Notes under the pieces: model-generated | Told to the model about the DNA's origin: nothing | Database searches by the model: none | Seen by the model: only the letters and a program-made list of their open reading frames with translations | DNA from: an uncultured Treponema sp. | Lineage (GTDB): Bacteria > Spirochaetota > Spirochaetia > Treponematales > Treponemataceae | NCBI GenBank assembly: GCA_947166355.1 | Contig: CAMVDX010000026.1 | Coordinates: 1 to 33,035, forward strand | Direction: 5' to 3' | DNA: 33,035 nt | Shown: piece after piece, positions 23,325 to 31,122 of the stretch | Numbering within the stretch: the stretch's first letter is position 1 | How the letters are laid out: each line of letters begins with the position of its first letter | Translations under genes and position numbers: made by a program

Positions 23325-24422
23325 ATGAGTGAAAAGATAAAGGTTGGAGTATTAGGCGCTACTGGTATGGTAGGCCAGAGATATATTAAGTTGTTGGAAA
23401 ACCATCCATGGTTTGAAGTTTCTTACGTTGCAGCAAGCCCTCGTTCTGCTGGAAAACCTTACTGTGAAGCAGTAAAGAACCGATGGTTGATTGGTGCTGA
23501 AATCCCTAGCGGCGTTGCAAACCTCATCGTAGAAGATGCTAACGACGAAAAGAAGGCTCTTGGAAAGTGTCAGTTTGTATTTAGCGCCCTCGAAATGGGA
23601 AAAGATGAAATTAAGGCTCTTGAAGCTGCTTATGCTGCTGAAGGAATCCCAGTTGTTTCTAACGCATCTGCAAACCGCTGGACAGAAGATGTTCCAATGC
23701 TGGTTCCAGAAATCAACTACTCTCACCTGGACGTAATTGCTGAGCAGAAAAAGCACCACGGCTGGGACAAGGGCTTTATTGCTGTAAAACCTAACTGTTC
23801 ACTTCAGACATATATGATGCCGCTCCACGCTTTAATTCAGGCCGGTTACCCTGTAAAGAGAATGATTGTAACAACTCTTCAGGCAACTTCTGGTGCAGGC
23901 TACCCTGGTGTTGCATCTTTTGATATGATTGATAATATCGTTCCATTTATTGGCGGCGAGGAAGAAAAGACAGAAAAAGAATGTCTTAAGATTCTCGGAA
24001 GCGTAAAGGACGGAAAGATTGAAAACGCAAGCTACCCTATCGTTTCTTCTACATGTACACGTGTTCCTGTAGTAGACGGACACACAGCCTGCGTATCTCT
24101 TGAGTTTGATTTGCCGGATGACAAAAAGCCAAGCCTCGAAGAAATTGAGCGCGTTTGGACATCTTATACATCACTCCCACAGGAGCTCAAGTTGCCTTCA
24201 GCTCCGGAGCATCCTATTGTTGTACGCCACGAGGAAAACCGTCCTCAGCCACGCCGTGACCGCGAAACAGAAAAGGGAATGGCCTGTGTTATCGGACGCC
24301 TTCGCCCATGTAATGTATTCGACGTAAAGTTTGTAGCTTTGAGCCACAACACAAAGCGCGGTGCTGCTCTCGGCGGTATTTTGAATGCTGAACTTTTGAA
24401 AGCTAAAGGATTCTTTGGATAA
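23325..24422 (+). CDS. asd: Aspartate-semialdehyde dehydrogenase (archaeal/fungal-type)
   Basis: The 365-residue enzyme reduces aspartyl phosphate to aspartate semialdehyde with NADPH. It has the nucleotide-binding GVLGATGMVGQ (8-18) and the catalytic Cys158 in KPNCS. The residues around SALEMGKDEI and SNASANRW, and the overall length, match the long archaeal/fungal-type branch rather than the short enterobacterial Asd. The ATG at 23325 is 8 bases after AAGGAG; an in-frame ATG at 23301 lies in repeat sequence and is not convincing. It is the second gene of a dapA-asd unit; the product of Asd is the substrate of DapA. The TAA stop runs directly into a dispersed repeat. Confidence 0.93.
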   Translation: MSEKIKVGVLGATGMVGQRYIKLLENHPWFEVSYVAASPRSAGKPYCEAVKNRWLIGAEIPSGVANLIVEDANDEKKALGKCQFVFSALEMGKDEIKALEAAYAAEGIPVVSNASANRWTEDVPMLVPEINYSHLDVIAEQKKHHGWDKGFIAVKPNCSLQTYMMPLHALIQAGYPVKRMIVTTLQATSGAGYPGVASFDMIDNIVPFIGGEEEKTEKECLKILGSVKDGKIENASYPIVSSTCTRVPVVDGHTACVSLEFDLPDDKKPSLEEIERVWTSYTSLPQELKLPSAPEHPIVVRHEENRPQPRRDRETEKGMACVIGRLRPCNVFDVKFVALSHNTKRGAALGGILNAELLKAKGFFG

Positions 24423-24502
24423 TGGATTGCTTCGTCGCTGCGCTCCTCGCAATGACGAAGATATTGTCTGTACGTCATTGCGAGCGTAGCGAAGCAATCC
24501 AT
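24422..24502. repeat. Inverted pair of dispersed repeats after asd, with decayed copies downstream
   Basis: A reversed copy (24422-24457, ATGGATTGC to GCAATGACG) and a forward copy (24473-24502, CGTCATTGCGAGC to GCAATCCAT) can fold into a hairpin with near-complete end pairing. It begins at the last base of the asd stop codon. Decayed copies (ACCACGTCGTC, CTCCTCGTAATGACA) continue to about 24600. No gene is visible between 24423 and 24675. Confidence 0.85.
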
Positions 24503-24639
24503 ATTGTAGATTACCACGTCGTCCTACGGACTCCTCGTAATGACACTGGAATCGTACAAATGTCCTTCAGTCCACTCACAATGATGTAACTCTCTACGCT
24601 CTCCCCTCATATAACAAAATCATATCATTCAAATCTAAC

Positions 24640-24668
24640 TTGCAAACGTAAATCAGACAGTATATAAT
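24640..24668 (+). promoter_or_regulatory. Promoter of the second GGDEF gene, predicted leaderless start
   Basis: TTGCAA (24640-24645), a 17-base spacer and TATAAT (24663-24668) are followed after 7 bases by the ATG at 24676. No Shine-Dalgarno site fits between. Confidence 0.65.
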
Positions 24669-24675
24669 TGTATAA

Positions 24676-25761
24676 ATGGAAAGAATTTTATCATTCTTAA
24701 AATATTTACGGGCGAGCCTTTTTTCTCCTAAAATCCCTCTTGAAAAAAGAATAACCTATTCAATGGTTGTTTGTGCAATGCTGGGAGAGCTTTTAGGCTT
24801 TTTAGAATCATATATCTTAAAACTTTCAACGCCTGCAATTTTGCTTCCGCTTATTTCTTTTTTCCTTCTTGTAGCATTTTCTTTCTGGGGCTTCAGAACT
24901 AAAAAAACAAGGCTTTTTGCTTTTATATCACTTTCTAGCATGGGATTAATCATCTTTCCACTGATGTTCTTTGTAAATGGAGGACTTCATGGAGGAATGC
25001 CCCTCTATTTTATGATGACAATCTTATGTACAGCATTGGTGCTCAGAGGAAAAACCCGTATTGCAATTTTTATTCTTTCGATAATTGAATATTCTGCATT
25101 ATTTGCACTTTATCATTATCAGCCGCAATTGTTTATTGAGCTTTCACATAATGATGCCTATGTAGACCAGCTTGTGAGTATGATTGTTTCCTCTACTGTA
25201 GTTTTTATATTTGCCTACATAGTTTCCCTGCAAAATTATAATGACCGAAAAAAGATTGAACAGCTGTCTCTGCTTTATGAAAAGCAGGCAAACACAGATG
25301 AGCTTACAGGTCTTTATAACCGCCGATATTTTAACAACTTCTTAAAGCTTGCGATCCTTACTCTCGGCGATACAGGTATGCTTCATGTTGCTATGTTTGA
25401 TATTGATGATTTTAAGTTTGTAAATGATAAATATGGACATCCTTTTGGTGATGTAATCCTTAGGAAATTTTCAAGTCTATTACGTAAAACCGAAAATAAC
25501 GGTACAACAGTCTGTCGTTATGGTGGAGAAGAATTTCTTGTTCTGATTCCTAAAAAAGATAAAACTGAAGCGCTGGCTATCGTTAATCAGATTCTTGAAG
25601 AAACCAGAACATCCATTGAGATAAATGACGGACGTTTTATAACTGTAAGTGCCGGCTTTATTACCTGTACAGAAGAAATGACTTACGATGTACTTTTGCA
25701 GGAAGTTGATAAAAAGCTTTATATTGCGAAGACAACAGGAAAGAATAGAGTTATCACATAA
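24676..25761 (+). CDS. Membrane diguanylate cyclase (GGEEF), no I-site
   Basis: The 361-residue product has about six hydrophobic helices in residues 25-200 followed by a GGDEF domain (about 205-360). The entry motif DELTGLYNRRYF, the metal/substrate segment FDIDDFKFVNDKYGHPFGD and the active motif RYGGEEF (residues 283-287 for GGEEF) are intact, so it should make cyclic di-GMP. The I-site position reads NNGT instead of RxxD, so feedback inhibition there is unlikely. It differs in its membrane part from the GGDEF protein at 20778-21878 and is not a recent duplicate. A promoter with consensus -10 lies 7 bases before the ATG, suggesting a leaderless mRNA. The signal is unknown. Confidence 0.9.
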   Translation: MERILSFLKYLRASLFSPKIPLEKRITYSMVVCAMLGELLGFLESYILKLSTPAILLPLISFFLLVAFSFWGFRTKKTRLFAFISLSSMGLIIFPLMFFVNGGLHGGMPLYFMMTILCTALVLRGKTRIAIFILSIIEYSALFALYHYQPQLFIELSHNDAYVDQLVSMIVSSTVVFIFAYIVSLQNYNDRKKIEQLSLLYEKQANTDELTGLYNRRYFNNFLKLAILTLGDTGMLHVAMFDIDDFKFVNDKYGHPFGDVILRKFSSLLRKTENNGTTVCRYGGEEFLVLIPKKDKTEALAIVNQILEETRTSIEINDGRFITVSAGFITCTEEMTYDVLLQEVDKKLYIAKTTGKNRVIT

Positions 25762-25766
25762 CTGTA

Positions 25767-25934
25767 GATTGCCACGTCGTTCAACTACGTTCACTCCTCG
25801 CAATGACGACTTCGGGTCGAAGGCTACGTCGCCCTGCGGGCTCCTCGCAATGACGACTTCGGGTCGAAGGCCACAGCGCACTACGGAGCCTCGCAATGAC
25901 AAAAAACATCATTGCGAGCCGAAGGCGTGGCAAT
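25767..25934. repeat. Dispersed-repeat array left of the methyltransferase, 46-47-bp period
   Basis: After GATTGCCACGTCGTTCAACT, units beginning CTCCTCGCAATGACGACTTC start at 25794 and 25841, with a shortened one near 25889, followed by an inverted copy (CATCATTGCGAGCC to GTGGCAATCT). The opening 43 bases match 26798-26839 on the other side of the methyltransferase except for one extra base. Confidence 0.85.
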
Positions 25935-26705
25935 CTATTTCACGCCTATAACTACCATGGTTCTGGCATGTTCATTGTAAGGCGAGAGGTCGTAGTCGCC
26001 ATAAACTTCTGCTTTTGAAAATCCAAACTCTATTAACTTATCACGAAGAAAACTGGCAGGATATAAACGCTGTACAAAGCAGTGATCAACAACTGGCTGT
26101 AGCTTGGATTGCTTCGCTTCGTTCGCAATGACGAGGGGATAAAGAGTCCACTGTGACTTGAGGCCTTCCCAGGCTCCTACAACTTCAAAATGAGTTACAA
26201 CTTTATAGCCTGCCCGTTCAAATTCTTCACCGGGTGTCCAGTACATTATTGCTGTTTCGCGGCTCGTGCATTCAAGAATGAAGGTTCCGCCTGTCTTTAC
26301 GCTTTCTGCAATATTGCGCAGAATCTGCATATCTTCTTCGAGTGTGTCGCAGTAACCGAACGAAGTATACAGGTTTATTGTGCAGTCAAACTGATTCGGA
26401 GCGTGATAAGTACGGAGATCATGATTAATCAGAGTGAGAGGAACACCTTCGGCTTCGGCAGAGTCGCGGGCAGCATCGAGTTCGCTCTGGATTATATCTA
26501 TACCGGTTACGTCTAAACCGAGAGCGGCGAGTTCTACAGAAATGCGGCCGAGTCCGCAGCCCGCGTCGAGAACCTTTGCGCCGTCGGAGAGTTTTGCGAG
26601 GTCTTTTACATACTGCGCTACTGTCGGAGCTTCAGCCCAGCGGGCGTCATCAAACATAATCGGCGCATACTGCGTCCAGAACTTTTCTGATTCGAACCAT
26701 TCCAT
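25935..26705 (-). CDS. SAM-dependent methyltransferase with repeat-derived insertion
   Basis: The 256-residue product has a class I methyltransferase fold: SAM-binding motif I at residues 45-54 (VLDAGCGLGR), acidic motif II VTGIDI (67-72), and NHDLRTYH for motif III. The substrate is not predictable. It most resembles bacterial UbiE/type-11-like small-molecule methyltransferases. The ATG at 26705 follows AAGGAG with an 8-base spacer. Residues 191-204 (LVIANEAKQSKLQP) are encoded by a copy of the dispersed repeat inserted in frame, between WTLYP and VVDHCFVQRLYP, which otherwise read as continuous conserved sequence. The last codons border another repeat, so the stop codon is at a repeat edge. 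Insertion lies outside the SAM core, so the protein may be functional. The gene is bracketed by matching direct repeats. Confidence 0.82.
   Translation of the reverse strand: MEWFESEKFWTQYAPIMFDDARWAEAPTVAQYVKDLAKLSDGAKVLDAGCGLGRISVELAALGLDVTGIDIIQSELDAARDSAEAEGVPLTLINHDLRTYHAPNQFDCTINLYTSFGYCDTLEEDMQILRNIAESVKTGGTFILECTSRETAIMYWTPGEEFERAGYKVVTHFEVVGAWEGLKSQWTLYPLVIANEAKQSKLQPVVDHCFVQRLYPASFLRDKLIEFGFSKAEVYGDYDLSPYNEHARTMVVIGVK
26105..26134 (-). repeat. Dispersed repeat inside the methyltransferase coding sequence
   Basis: TGGATTGCTTCGCTTCGTTCGCAATGACGA-type sequence, a complete short copy of the repeat in reversed orientation, lies within the gene. It is read on the minus strand as VIANEAKQS and keeps the frame open. 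Confidence 0.9.
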
Positions 26706-26727
26706 AAAGTAATCTCCTTAAGAGATT

Positions 26728-26937
26728 CCCCGGTCAAGCCGGGGAAAGACGGTAAAAAAACGTCATTGCAAACATAGCGAAGCAATCTAAAGCAATGGAT
26801 TGCCACGTCGTTCACTACGTTCACTCCTCGCAATGACGATTTCAGATCGATTGCTGCGGCGCCTTTACAGGTTCCTCGCAATGACGATTTCAGATCGATT
26901 GCCGCAGCGTCCTTACGGGCTTCTCGCAATGACGATT
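26728..26937. repeat. Dispersed-repeat array right of the methyltransferase, 48-bp period
   Basis: A CCCCGG/CCGGGG palindrome (26728-26744) precedes a forward repeat (26761-26787), then the bracket block (26798-26839) and units starting TCCTCGCAATGACGATTTC at 26825 and 26873, with a third (TCTCGCAATGACGATTCTT) near 26922. The unit design matches the left-hand array, but the variable part (CAGATCGATTGC) differs. No gene is visible from 26706 to 26951. Confidence 0.85.
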
Positions 26938-26951
26938 CTTCGATTACAAAC

Positions 26952-29498
26952 TTACTTCAGCGTTACATAGGTCTTGCCGGCACCGCCGTCCTCGGCTGGT
27001 GCGCGGGAGAACTCTGAAACTACCGGGCAATGCGAAAGATAGTCAGACACTGCCTGCATCAGAACGCCATCTCCCTTGCCGTGAATTACACTGAAATGCG
27101 GAAAGTTGTGAAGAACGCAGAGGTCTATCTGTCGTTCCAGCGCATGCACCGCTTCGTCCGCACGCATTCCAAGAAGTCGCAGTTCAAATACCGGACGCTC
27201 ATAAATTCCATTACTGCTGGATTCTGCAAGTTCAATAGAAACATCTGCTTTAAGAGGAACAGAACTATCTGACTCTGCTCCCTGCACAAGCTTCAAATCC
27301 TTTTCTTTCATCTGCATTTTTATACTGCCAAACTGAACCTGCCACACACCTTTTTTAGCCTGCTCTAAAAGAATACCCTCACTGCCGTTTCCTGCCTTTA
27401 CGCGGGCACCCGGACAAAAACTAAGAGCAGCGGAAGGAACCGTTTTTTTAGCCGCCTTCTGAGAGTCAGACTGTACAACATCAATATTCGAGGTTGCATA
27501 TTTTAAGGCCTCTGCATTACTCAGCTTTTTCTTAGTCTTTTTATTACTTCCAGCTGTATGCTTACCGGCCGCACTCGCTTTTTCTGCGGCAAGCTTTTGT
27601 TCATCTTTTGAAATCCGTTCTTCTTCTGCTTCAATCTTTGCATCCAGGCGCATGGTATCTTCTGTAAGATTTGCAATATATTGCTTTACGCTGAGAGTTT
27701 TTTCGCGTGTGATTTCTCCCTCTTTGAGAGTTCGTACGAGATTTTCAAGCTGACGGCGACTGTGAATAAGAAAATCATTCAGCTCCTGCTGCTTTCCTTT
27801 TTTGAGGTCATTTTCACGACGGCGAAGTTCTATTTCCCTTTCGCGAAGCTTGTCTGATTTTTCCTTTGCTTCTGCCGACAGCCGTTCTGCTTCTTTTTGA
27901 ACCTTATTCAGTTCAACATGTTTTCGATTTAATCCGCGGATCAAGGCAGAAACATCAGCCTGTTCTGTAGCAATATAGTCACGAGCAGCCTTACAGATAC
28001 CCGACGGTAATCCGCTCTTCTGCGCTATATCCAGAGCATGGCTTTCTCCAGGAACTCCCATTAAAAGATGATAGGACGGAGAAAGCGTATCCTGATTAAA
28101 TTCTACAGAAGCATTTATACAGCACGGATTTGTATATCCGTAATTTTTTAAAATTCCCTGATGTGTCGTAACAAGCACAAATGATTGTTTTTTAATCAGC
28201 TCATCCAGTACTGCCATGGAAATTGCAGTTCCTTCCTGTGGATCAGTTCCGCTTCCAAGTTCATCAAGCAGAATCAAAGTATCTGCTTTTGCTGAATTAA
28301 CTGCCTGTGCAATATTTTTCATGTGACCGCTGAAGGTAGAAAGACTCTGGTCGAGCGACTGGTCATCTCCTATGTCGGCAAAAACATTTGAAAACACAGG
28401 AAGCCGTGTACCCTCACCCGCCGGAATTGGAAAGCCGGACTGATTCAACATAGAAAGAAGTGCAAAGGTTTTCAGAGAAACTGTTTTACCACCAGTATTA
28501 GGACCAGTAATTATAAGCACACGTTTTCCTTCCATAAAGCGGATATCGATAGGAACTGCCTTATCGCCCAAAAGCGGATGTCTCGCCTTCAGTAACAGAG
28601 GCGGCTCTATTCCGGCTTCAAGCGCATAGGTACAGTCATGCGAGGCCCCCCAGCGTTCTGCCGCCTGCGTTGTATCAAACAGGCACATAACAGGAAGTGC
28701 CTGTTTGATTGCGGGAATATCTGACTGCAAAGCTTCGGTTAATTCTGTAAGAATCTTTTTAATTGCGGCCTGAAGCTCAAATTCTTTTTGAATCAGTTCA
28801 TTACTGCAAAGCACTGCTTCTTCCGGTTCAACATAAACTGTCTGCGCAGTCTGACTTACTTCGTGTACAATTCCAGGAATACGATTTTGCAGGCTCGCTT
28901 TTACAGCAAGCACCTGACGTCCGTTTCTTAAAACAGGAACATTACTCTGAAGAACATCACTAAGCTTCTGATCCGAAGTAAAGCTCTGCATTACGGTTCG
29001 GATTTTTGCATTAAGATTTGCAATCTGTTTCCTAATTGCAATAATTTCGGGAAGCTCTCGCATTTCGCCGTCCGGCGTGATTATTCTGAAAATCTTTTTT
29101 TCCATTTCAGAAACATCAGGAAGGGCTGCAACCTGTTCCGGTAGTAATTTAAGCGACAGTTCCTGTGCATGAAGCTGAACTGCTTTTTTAACGCTGTTGA
29201 TACTAGTTACAAACTGACCGAGAAAATGCACCTGCTCCAGAGTCAGGGCTGCACCGCGCGTTTTTATAACTGAAAGAAGATTTCCAACCGGCTCCCAGGC
29301 TTTGACCGGATTTGCACGACCGGCTGAAAAAAACACATTCCATTCGCGGCTCAGATTTTTGAGTCTTTCGATTTCTTCTGATTTTCGCAGAGGCTCTCGT
29401 GCCATAAGCTTTTCACGGCCTTCTGCAGAAACACAATAGCCCGCTATTTCTTCGCGGATTCTAAAATAGTCTATTTCTTGTAGAGTTTTCTGGTTCAT
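26952..29498 (-). CDS. mutS2: MutS2 endonuclease/ATPase with Smr domain
   Basis: The 848-residue product has the MutS2 layout: an N-terminal helical core/clamp region, an ABC-type ATPase (Walker A GPNTGGKT at about 331-338, signature-like LSTFSGHM, Walker B LILLDELGSGTDPQEG), a long coiled-coil (about 510-640), a KOW-like segment (FCPGARVKAGNGSEG) and a C-terminal Smr nuclease domain (about 770-848) with HGKGDGVL. Family knowledge links MutS2 to suppression of recombination and, in Bacillus, to ribosome collision rescue. The Smr motif LDxR appears as LRLLGMRADEA, so the first acidic residue of that motif is replaced, which may weaken nuclease activity. The ATG at 29498 has a weak ribosome site (AAAGAA). 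It follows rsgA on the same strand across a large palindrome. Confidence 0.93.
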   Translation of the reverse strand: MNQKTLQEIDYFRIREEIAGYCVSAEGREKLMAREPLRKSEEIERLKNLSREWNVFFSAGRANPVKAWEPVGNLLSVIKTRGAALTLEQVHFLGQFVTSINSVKKAVQLHAQELSLKLLPEQVAALPDVSEMEKKIFRIITPDGEMRELPEIIAIRKQIANLNAKIRTVMQSFTSDQKLSDVLQSNVPVLRNGRQVLAVKASLQNRIPGIVHEVSQTAQTVYVEPEEAVLCSNELIQKEFELQAAIKKILTELTEALQSDIPAIKQALPVMCLFDTTQAAERWGASHDCTYALEAGIEPPLLLKARHPLLGDKAVPIDIRFMEGKRVLIITGPNTGGKTVSLKTFALLSMLNQSGFPIPAGEGTRLPVFSNVFADIGDDQSLDQSLSTFSGHMKNIAQAVNSAKADTLILLDELGSGTDPQEGTAISMAVLDELIKKQSFVLVTTHQGILKNYGYTNPCCINASVEFNQDTLSPSYHLLMGVPGESHALDIAQKSGLPSGICKAARDYIATEQADVSALIRGLNRKHVELNKVQKEAERLSAEAKEKSDKLREREIELRRRENDLKKGKQQELNDFLIHSRRQLENLVRTLKEGEITREKTLSVKQYIANLTEDTMRLDAKIEAEEERISKDEQKLAAEKASAAGKHTAGSNKKTKKKLSNAEALKYATSNIDVVQSDSQKAAKKTVPSAALSFCPGARVKAGNGSEGILLEQAKKGVWQVQFGSIKMQMKEKDLKLVQGAESDSSVPLKADVSIELAESSSNGIYERPVFELRLLGMRADEAVHALERQIDLCVLHNFPHFSVIHGKGDGVLMQAVSDYLSHCPVVSEFSRAPAEDGGAGKTYVTLK

Positions 29499-29513
29499 AG
29501 TTCTTTATAATAT

Positions 29514-29590
29514 GGTGGTTTCGATACGGCCTTCGGCCTACTCAACCACCGGTGGTTGAGTGCTCGCGAAGCGAGTGTATCGAAACCACC
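29514..29590. repeat. 77-base palindromic repeat between rsgA and mutS2
   Basis: The outer arms GGTGGTTTCGATAC and GTATCGAAACCACC are exact complements and the centre ACTCAACCACC/GGTGGTTGAGT is another. Two small hairpins (GGCC-TTC-GGCC and CTCGC-GAA-GCGAG) lie between, giving a cruciform or four-arm shape. It begins 16 bases before mutS2 and ends 4 bases after the rsgA stop codon. Confidence 0.85.
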
Positions 29591-29594
29591 TTCT

Positions 29595-30581
29595 CTAATC
29601 GCTCCAGGAGCCGGTGCGGATTTCTTCGCTGATTCTCTGCCAGCTGTCGTAGCGTTCCGGAGTAATTTTCCCCTCCTCGACAGCCTTTCGCACCGCGCAG
29701 TCAGGTTCTGTTATGTGCCGGCAGTTCATTCCAAACTTGCACTTGCCGACATATGGTTCAAATTCACGGAAGTAAAGCGCAAGGTCATCAGCTTCAATAT
29801 CATCCAGCACAAACCGGCGGATTCCCGGTGTGTCTATGATATTTGCCTTTCGGCCCTGTATTCCTTCTGTCAATGTCTCATTCAGCGTCAGGTGAATCAG
29901 CGTACCCTTAGTTGTGGTATGGCTTCCCCGACCGTATTTTTTAGAAAGGCTTCCCGTTCGCAAAACGCAGGAATTATCCATTACATTAATCAAACTGGAT
30001 TTTCCAACACCTGACTGTCCCACAAAAGCAGAAAGCTTATCTTCCAGAAGCTCTGCAAACTCCTGCATTCCTTCTCCGGTCTTTGCAGAAATGCGAAGAA
30101 CCTTGTAGCCTAAATCTTCCCAGATAGAAAGTCGGCGGTCTATTTCTTCGAATTCCTGGTCGCGGCCGTCGGTCTGCATAGCTTCAGCAAGATCCCACTT
30201 ATTACAAACAATTACAGGAGTAATTCCCTGATGTTCTGCCTGAGCAAGAGCACGGTCTGTAAAACGGGGACGGAACGGCGGTTCATCCGGAGTACACACT
30301 AAAATCAGATAATCAAGATTACTTGCCAGAAGCTGAGGACAGCGGCCTTTTACATTCCAGCGCAGAAAAGTATTGCGGCGAGGTTCCAGAGAAATAATCT
30401 GACCTTTTTCATCATTTAACTCATCAGGTTCAAGCTCTACAACATCACCAGGTGCTATCGGATTATAATATTCCTTTTCAGTTTTGATTACCTTGCCTTT
30501 TATTGTACAGTTACGGATAACCTCATCTTCACATTCAACTGTAAAAAGATTGTTAGTTCCAGCTATTACAGTACCTTTCAA
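29595..30581 (-). CDS. rsgA: Ribosome small-subunit GTPase RsgA
   Basis: The 328-residue protein has an N-terminal OB fold, a circularly permuted GTPase and a C-terminal zinc domain, the RsgA/YjeQ layout. The permuted order is visible: NKWD (127-130) comes before the P-loop GQSGVGKSS (188-196) and DTPG (250-253). Zinc ligands are Cys281, Cys287, His289 and Cys295 (CKFGMNCRHITEPDC). RsgA helps mature the 30S subunit. The start is a TTG at 30581, chosen because MKGTVIAG matches the family N-terminus and GGGAG lies upstream. Only one base separates it from the stop codon of the preceding cyclic-nucleotide-binding gene, so translation is probably coupled. It is the last gene of a channel-sensor-rsgA transcript, then possibly read into mutS2. 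Confidence 0.95.
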   Translation of the reverse strand: MKGTVIAGTNNLFTVECEDEVIRNCTIKGKVIKTEKEYYNPIAPGDVVELEPDELNDEKGQIISLEPRRNTFLRWNVKGRCPQLLASNLDYLILVCTPDEPPFRPRFTDRALAQAEHQGITPVIVCNKWDLAEAMQTDGRDQEFEEIDRRLSIWEDLGYKVLRISAKTGEGMQEFAELLEDKLSAFVGQSGVGKSSLINVMDNSCVLRTGSLSKKYGRGSHTTTKGTLIHLTLNETLTEGIQGRKANIIDTPGIRRFVLDDIEADDLALYFREFEPYVGKCKFGMNCRHITEPDCAVRKAVEEGKITPERYDSWQRISEEIRTGSWSD

Positions 30582-30582
30582 A

Positions 30583-31098
30583 TTACACTCCCTGTTCTAT
30601 TTCGTTGAACAAAGCTTCGTAAAGAGTTGCTTTATCACTGTTTGTATCGCGGATTGTTTTTGCCATTCTTTGTGCAAGCTTAAGAAGTACGCGGTAACCT
30701 AATAAAGGTTCCTTATCGCAAACAGCAAGAAACTTTGTGCTTGAAAGTGCAATACAGCGACAGTCTGTAAGAGCAGTTACAGTTGCAGTTCTCGGATCAT
30801 CACTAATGAGTGCTGTTTCACCAAAGAAGATATTCATATCACTAGAAAGGTCTGCAAGAGCAATTTTATCGCCGGCCGGTGTTTTTCTTGAAATGTGAAC
30901 CTTTCCGGTATAGAGGATGTAAAAATCATCTCCAAGCTTCCCTTCTTCAATAATCACATCGCCCTTCTGATAATTTTCAATTTCCATGCTCTCATATACA
31001 GCCTTTAAGATGCGGCAATCATTTTCATCATCTGCATTAAAATCTGAGAACAGCTGAATCTTTACAAGCTTTGGTAAAACCTCTTCAAACTTATCCAT
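30583..31098 (-). CDS. Stand-alone cyclic-nucleotide-binding domain protein
   Basis: The 171-residue product is essentially one cNMP-binding domain. The beta-roll is seen in GDVIIEEGKLGDDFYILYTG (47-66). The phosphate-binding cassette is FFGETALISDDPRTATVTA (91-109), with Glu94 and Arg103, the residues that contact ribose and cyclic phosphate in cAMP receptors. The chain ends after the C-helix (about 130-171), with no helix-turn-helix, kinase or phosphodiesterase, so it is not a Crp-type regulator. It probably acts by binding a partner. GAGG precedes the ATG at 31098. It lies 24 bases after the channel-like gene and one base before rsgA. A regulatory subunit of that channel, responding to cAMP from the cyclase in this window, is my preferred but unproven reading. 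Confidence 0.88.
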   Translation of the reverse strand: MDKFEEVLPKLVKIQLFSDFNADDENDCRILKAVYESMEIENYQKGDVIIEEGKLGDDFYILYTGKVHISRKTPAGDKIALADLSSDMNIFFGETALISDDPRTATVTALTDCRCIALSSTKFLAVCDKEPLLGYRVLLKLAQRMAKTIRDTNSDKATLYEALFNEIEQGV

Positions 31099-31122
31099 AT
31101 TTAAACCTCGCTCTCTCTAAGC

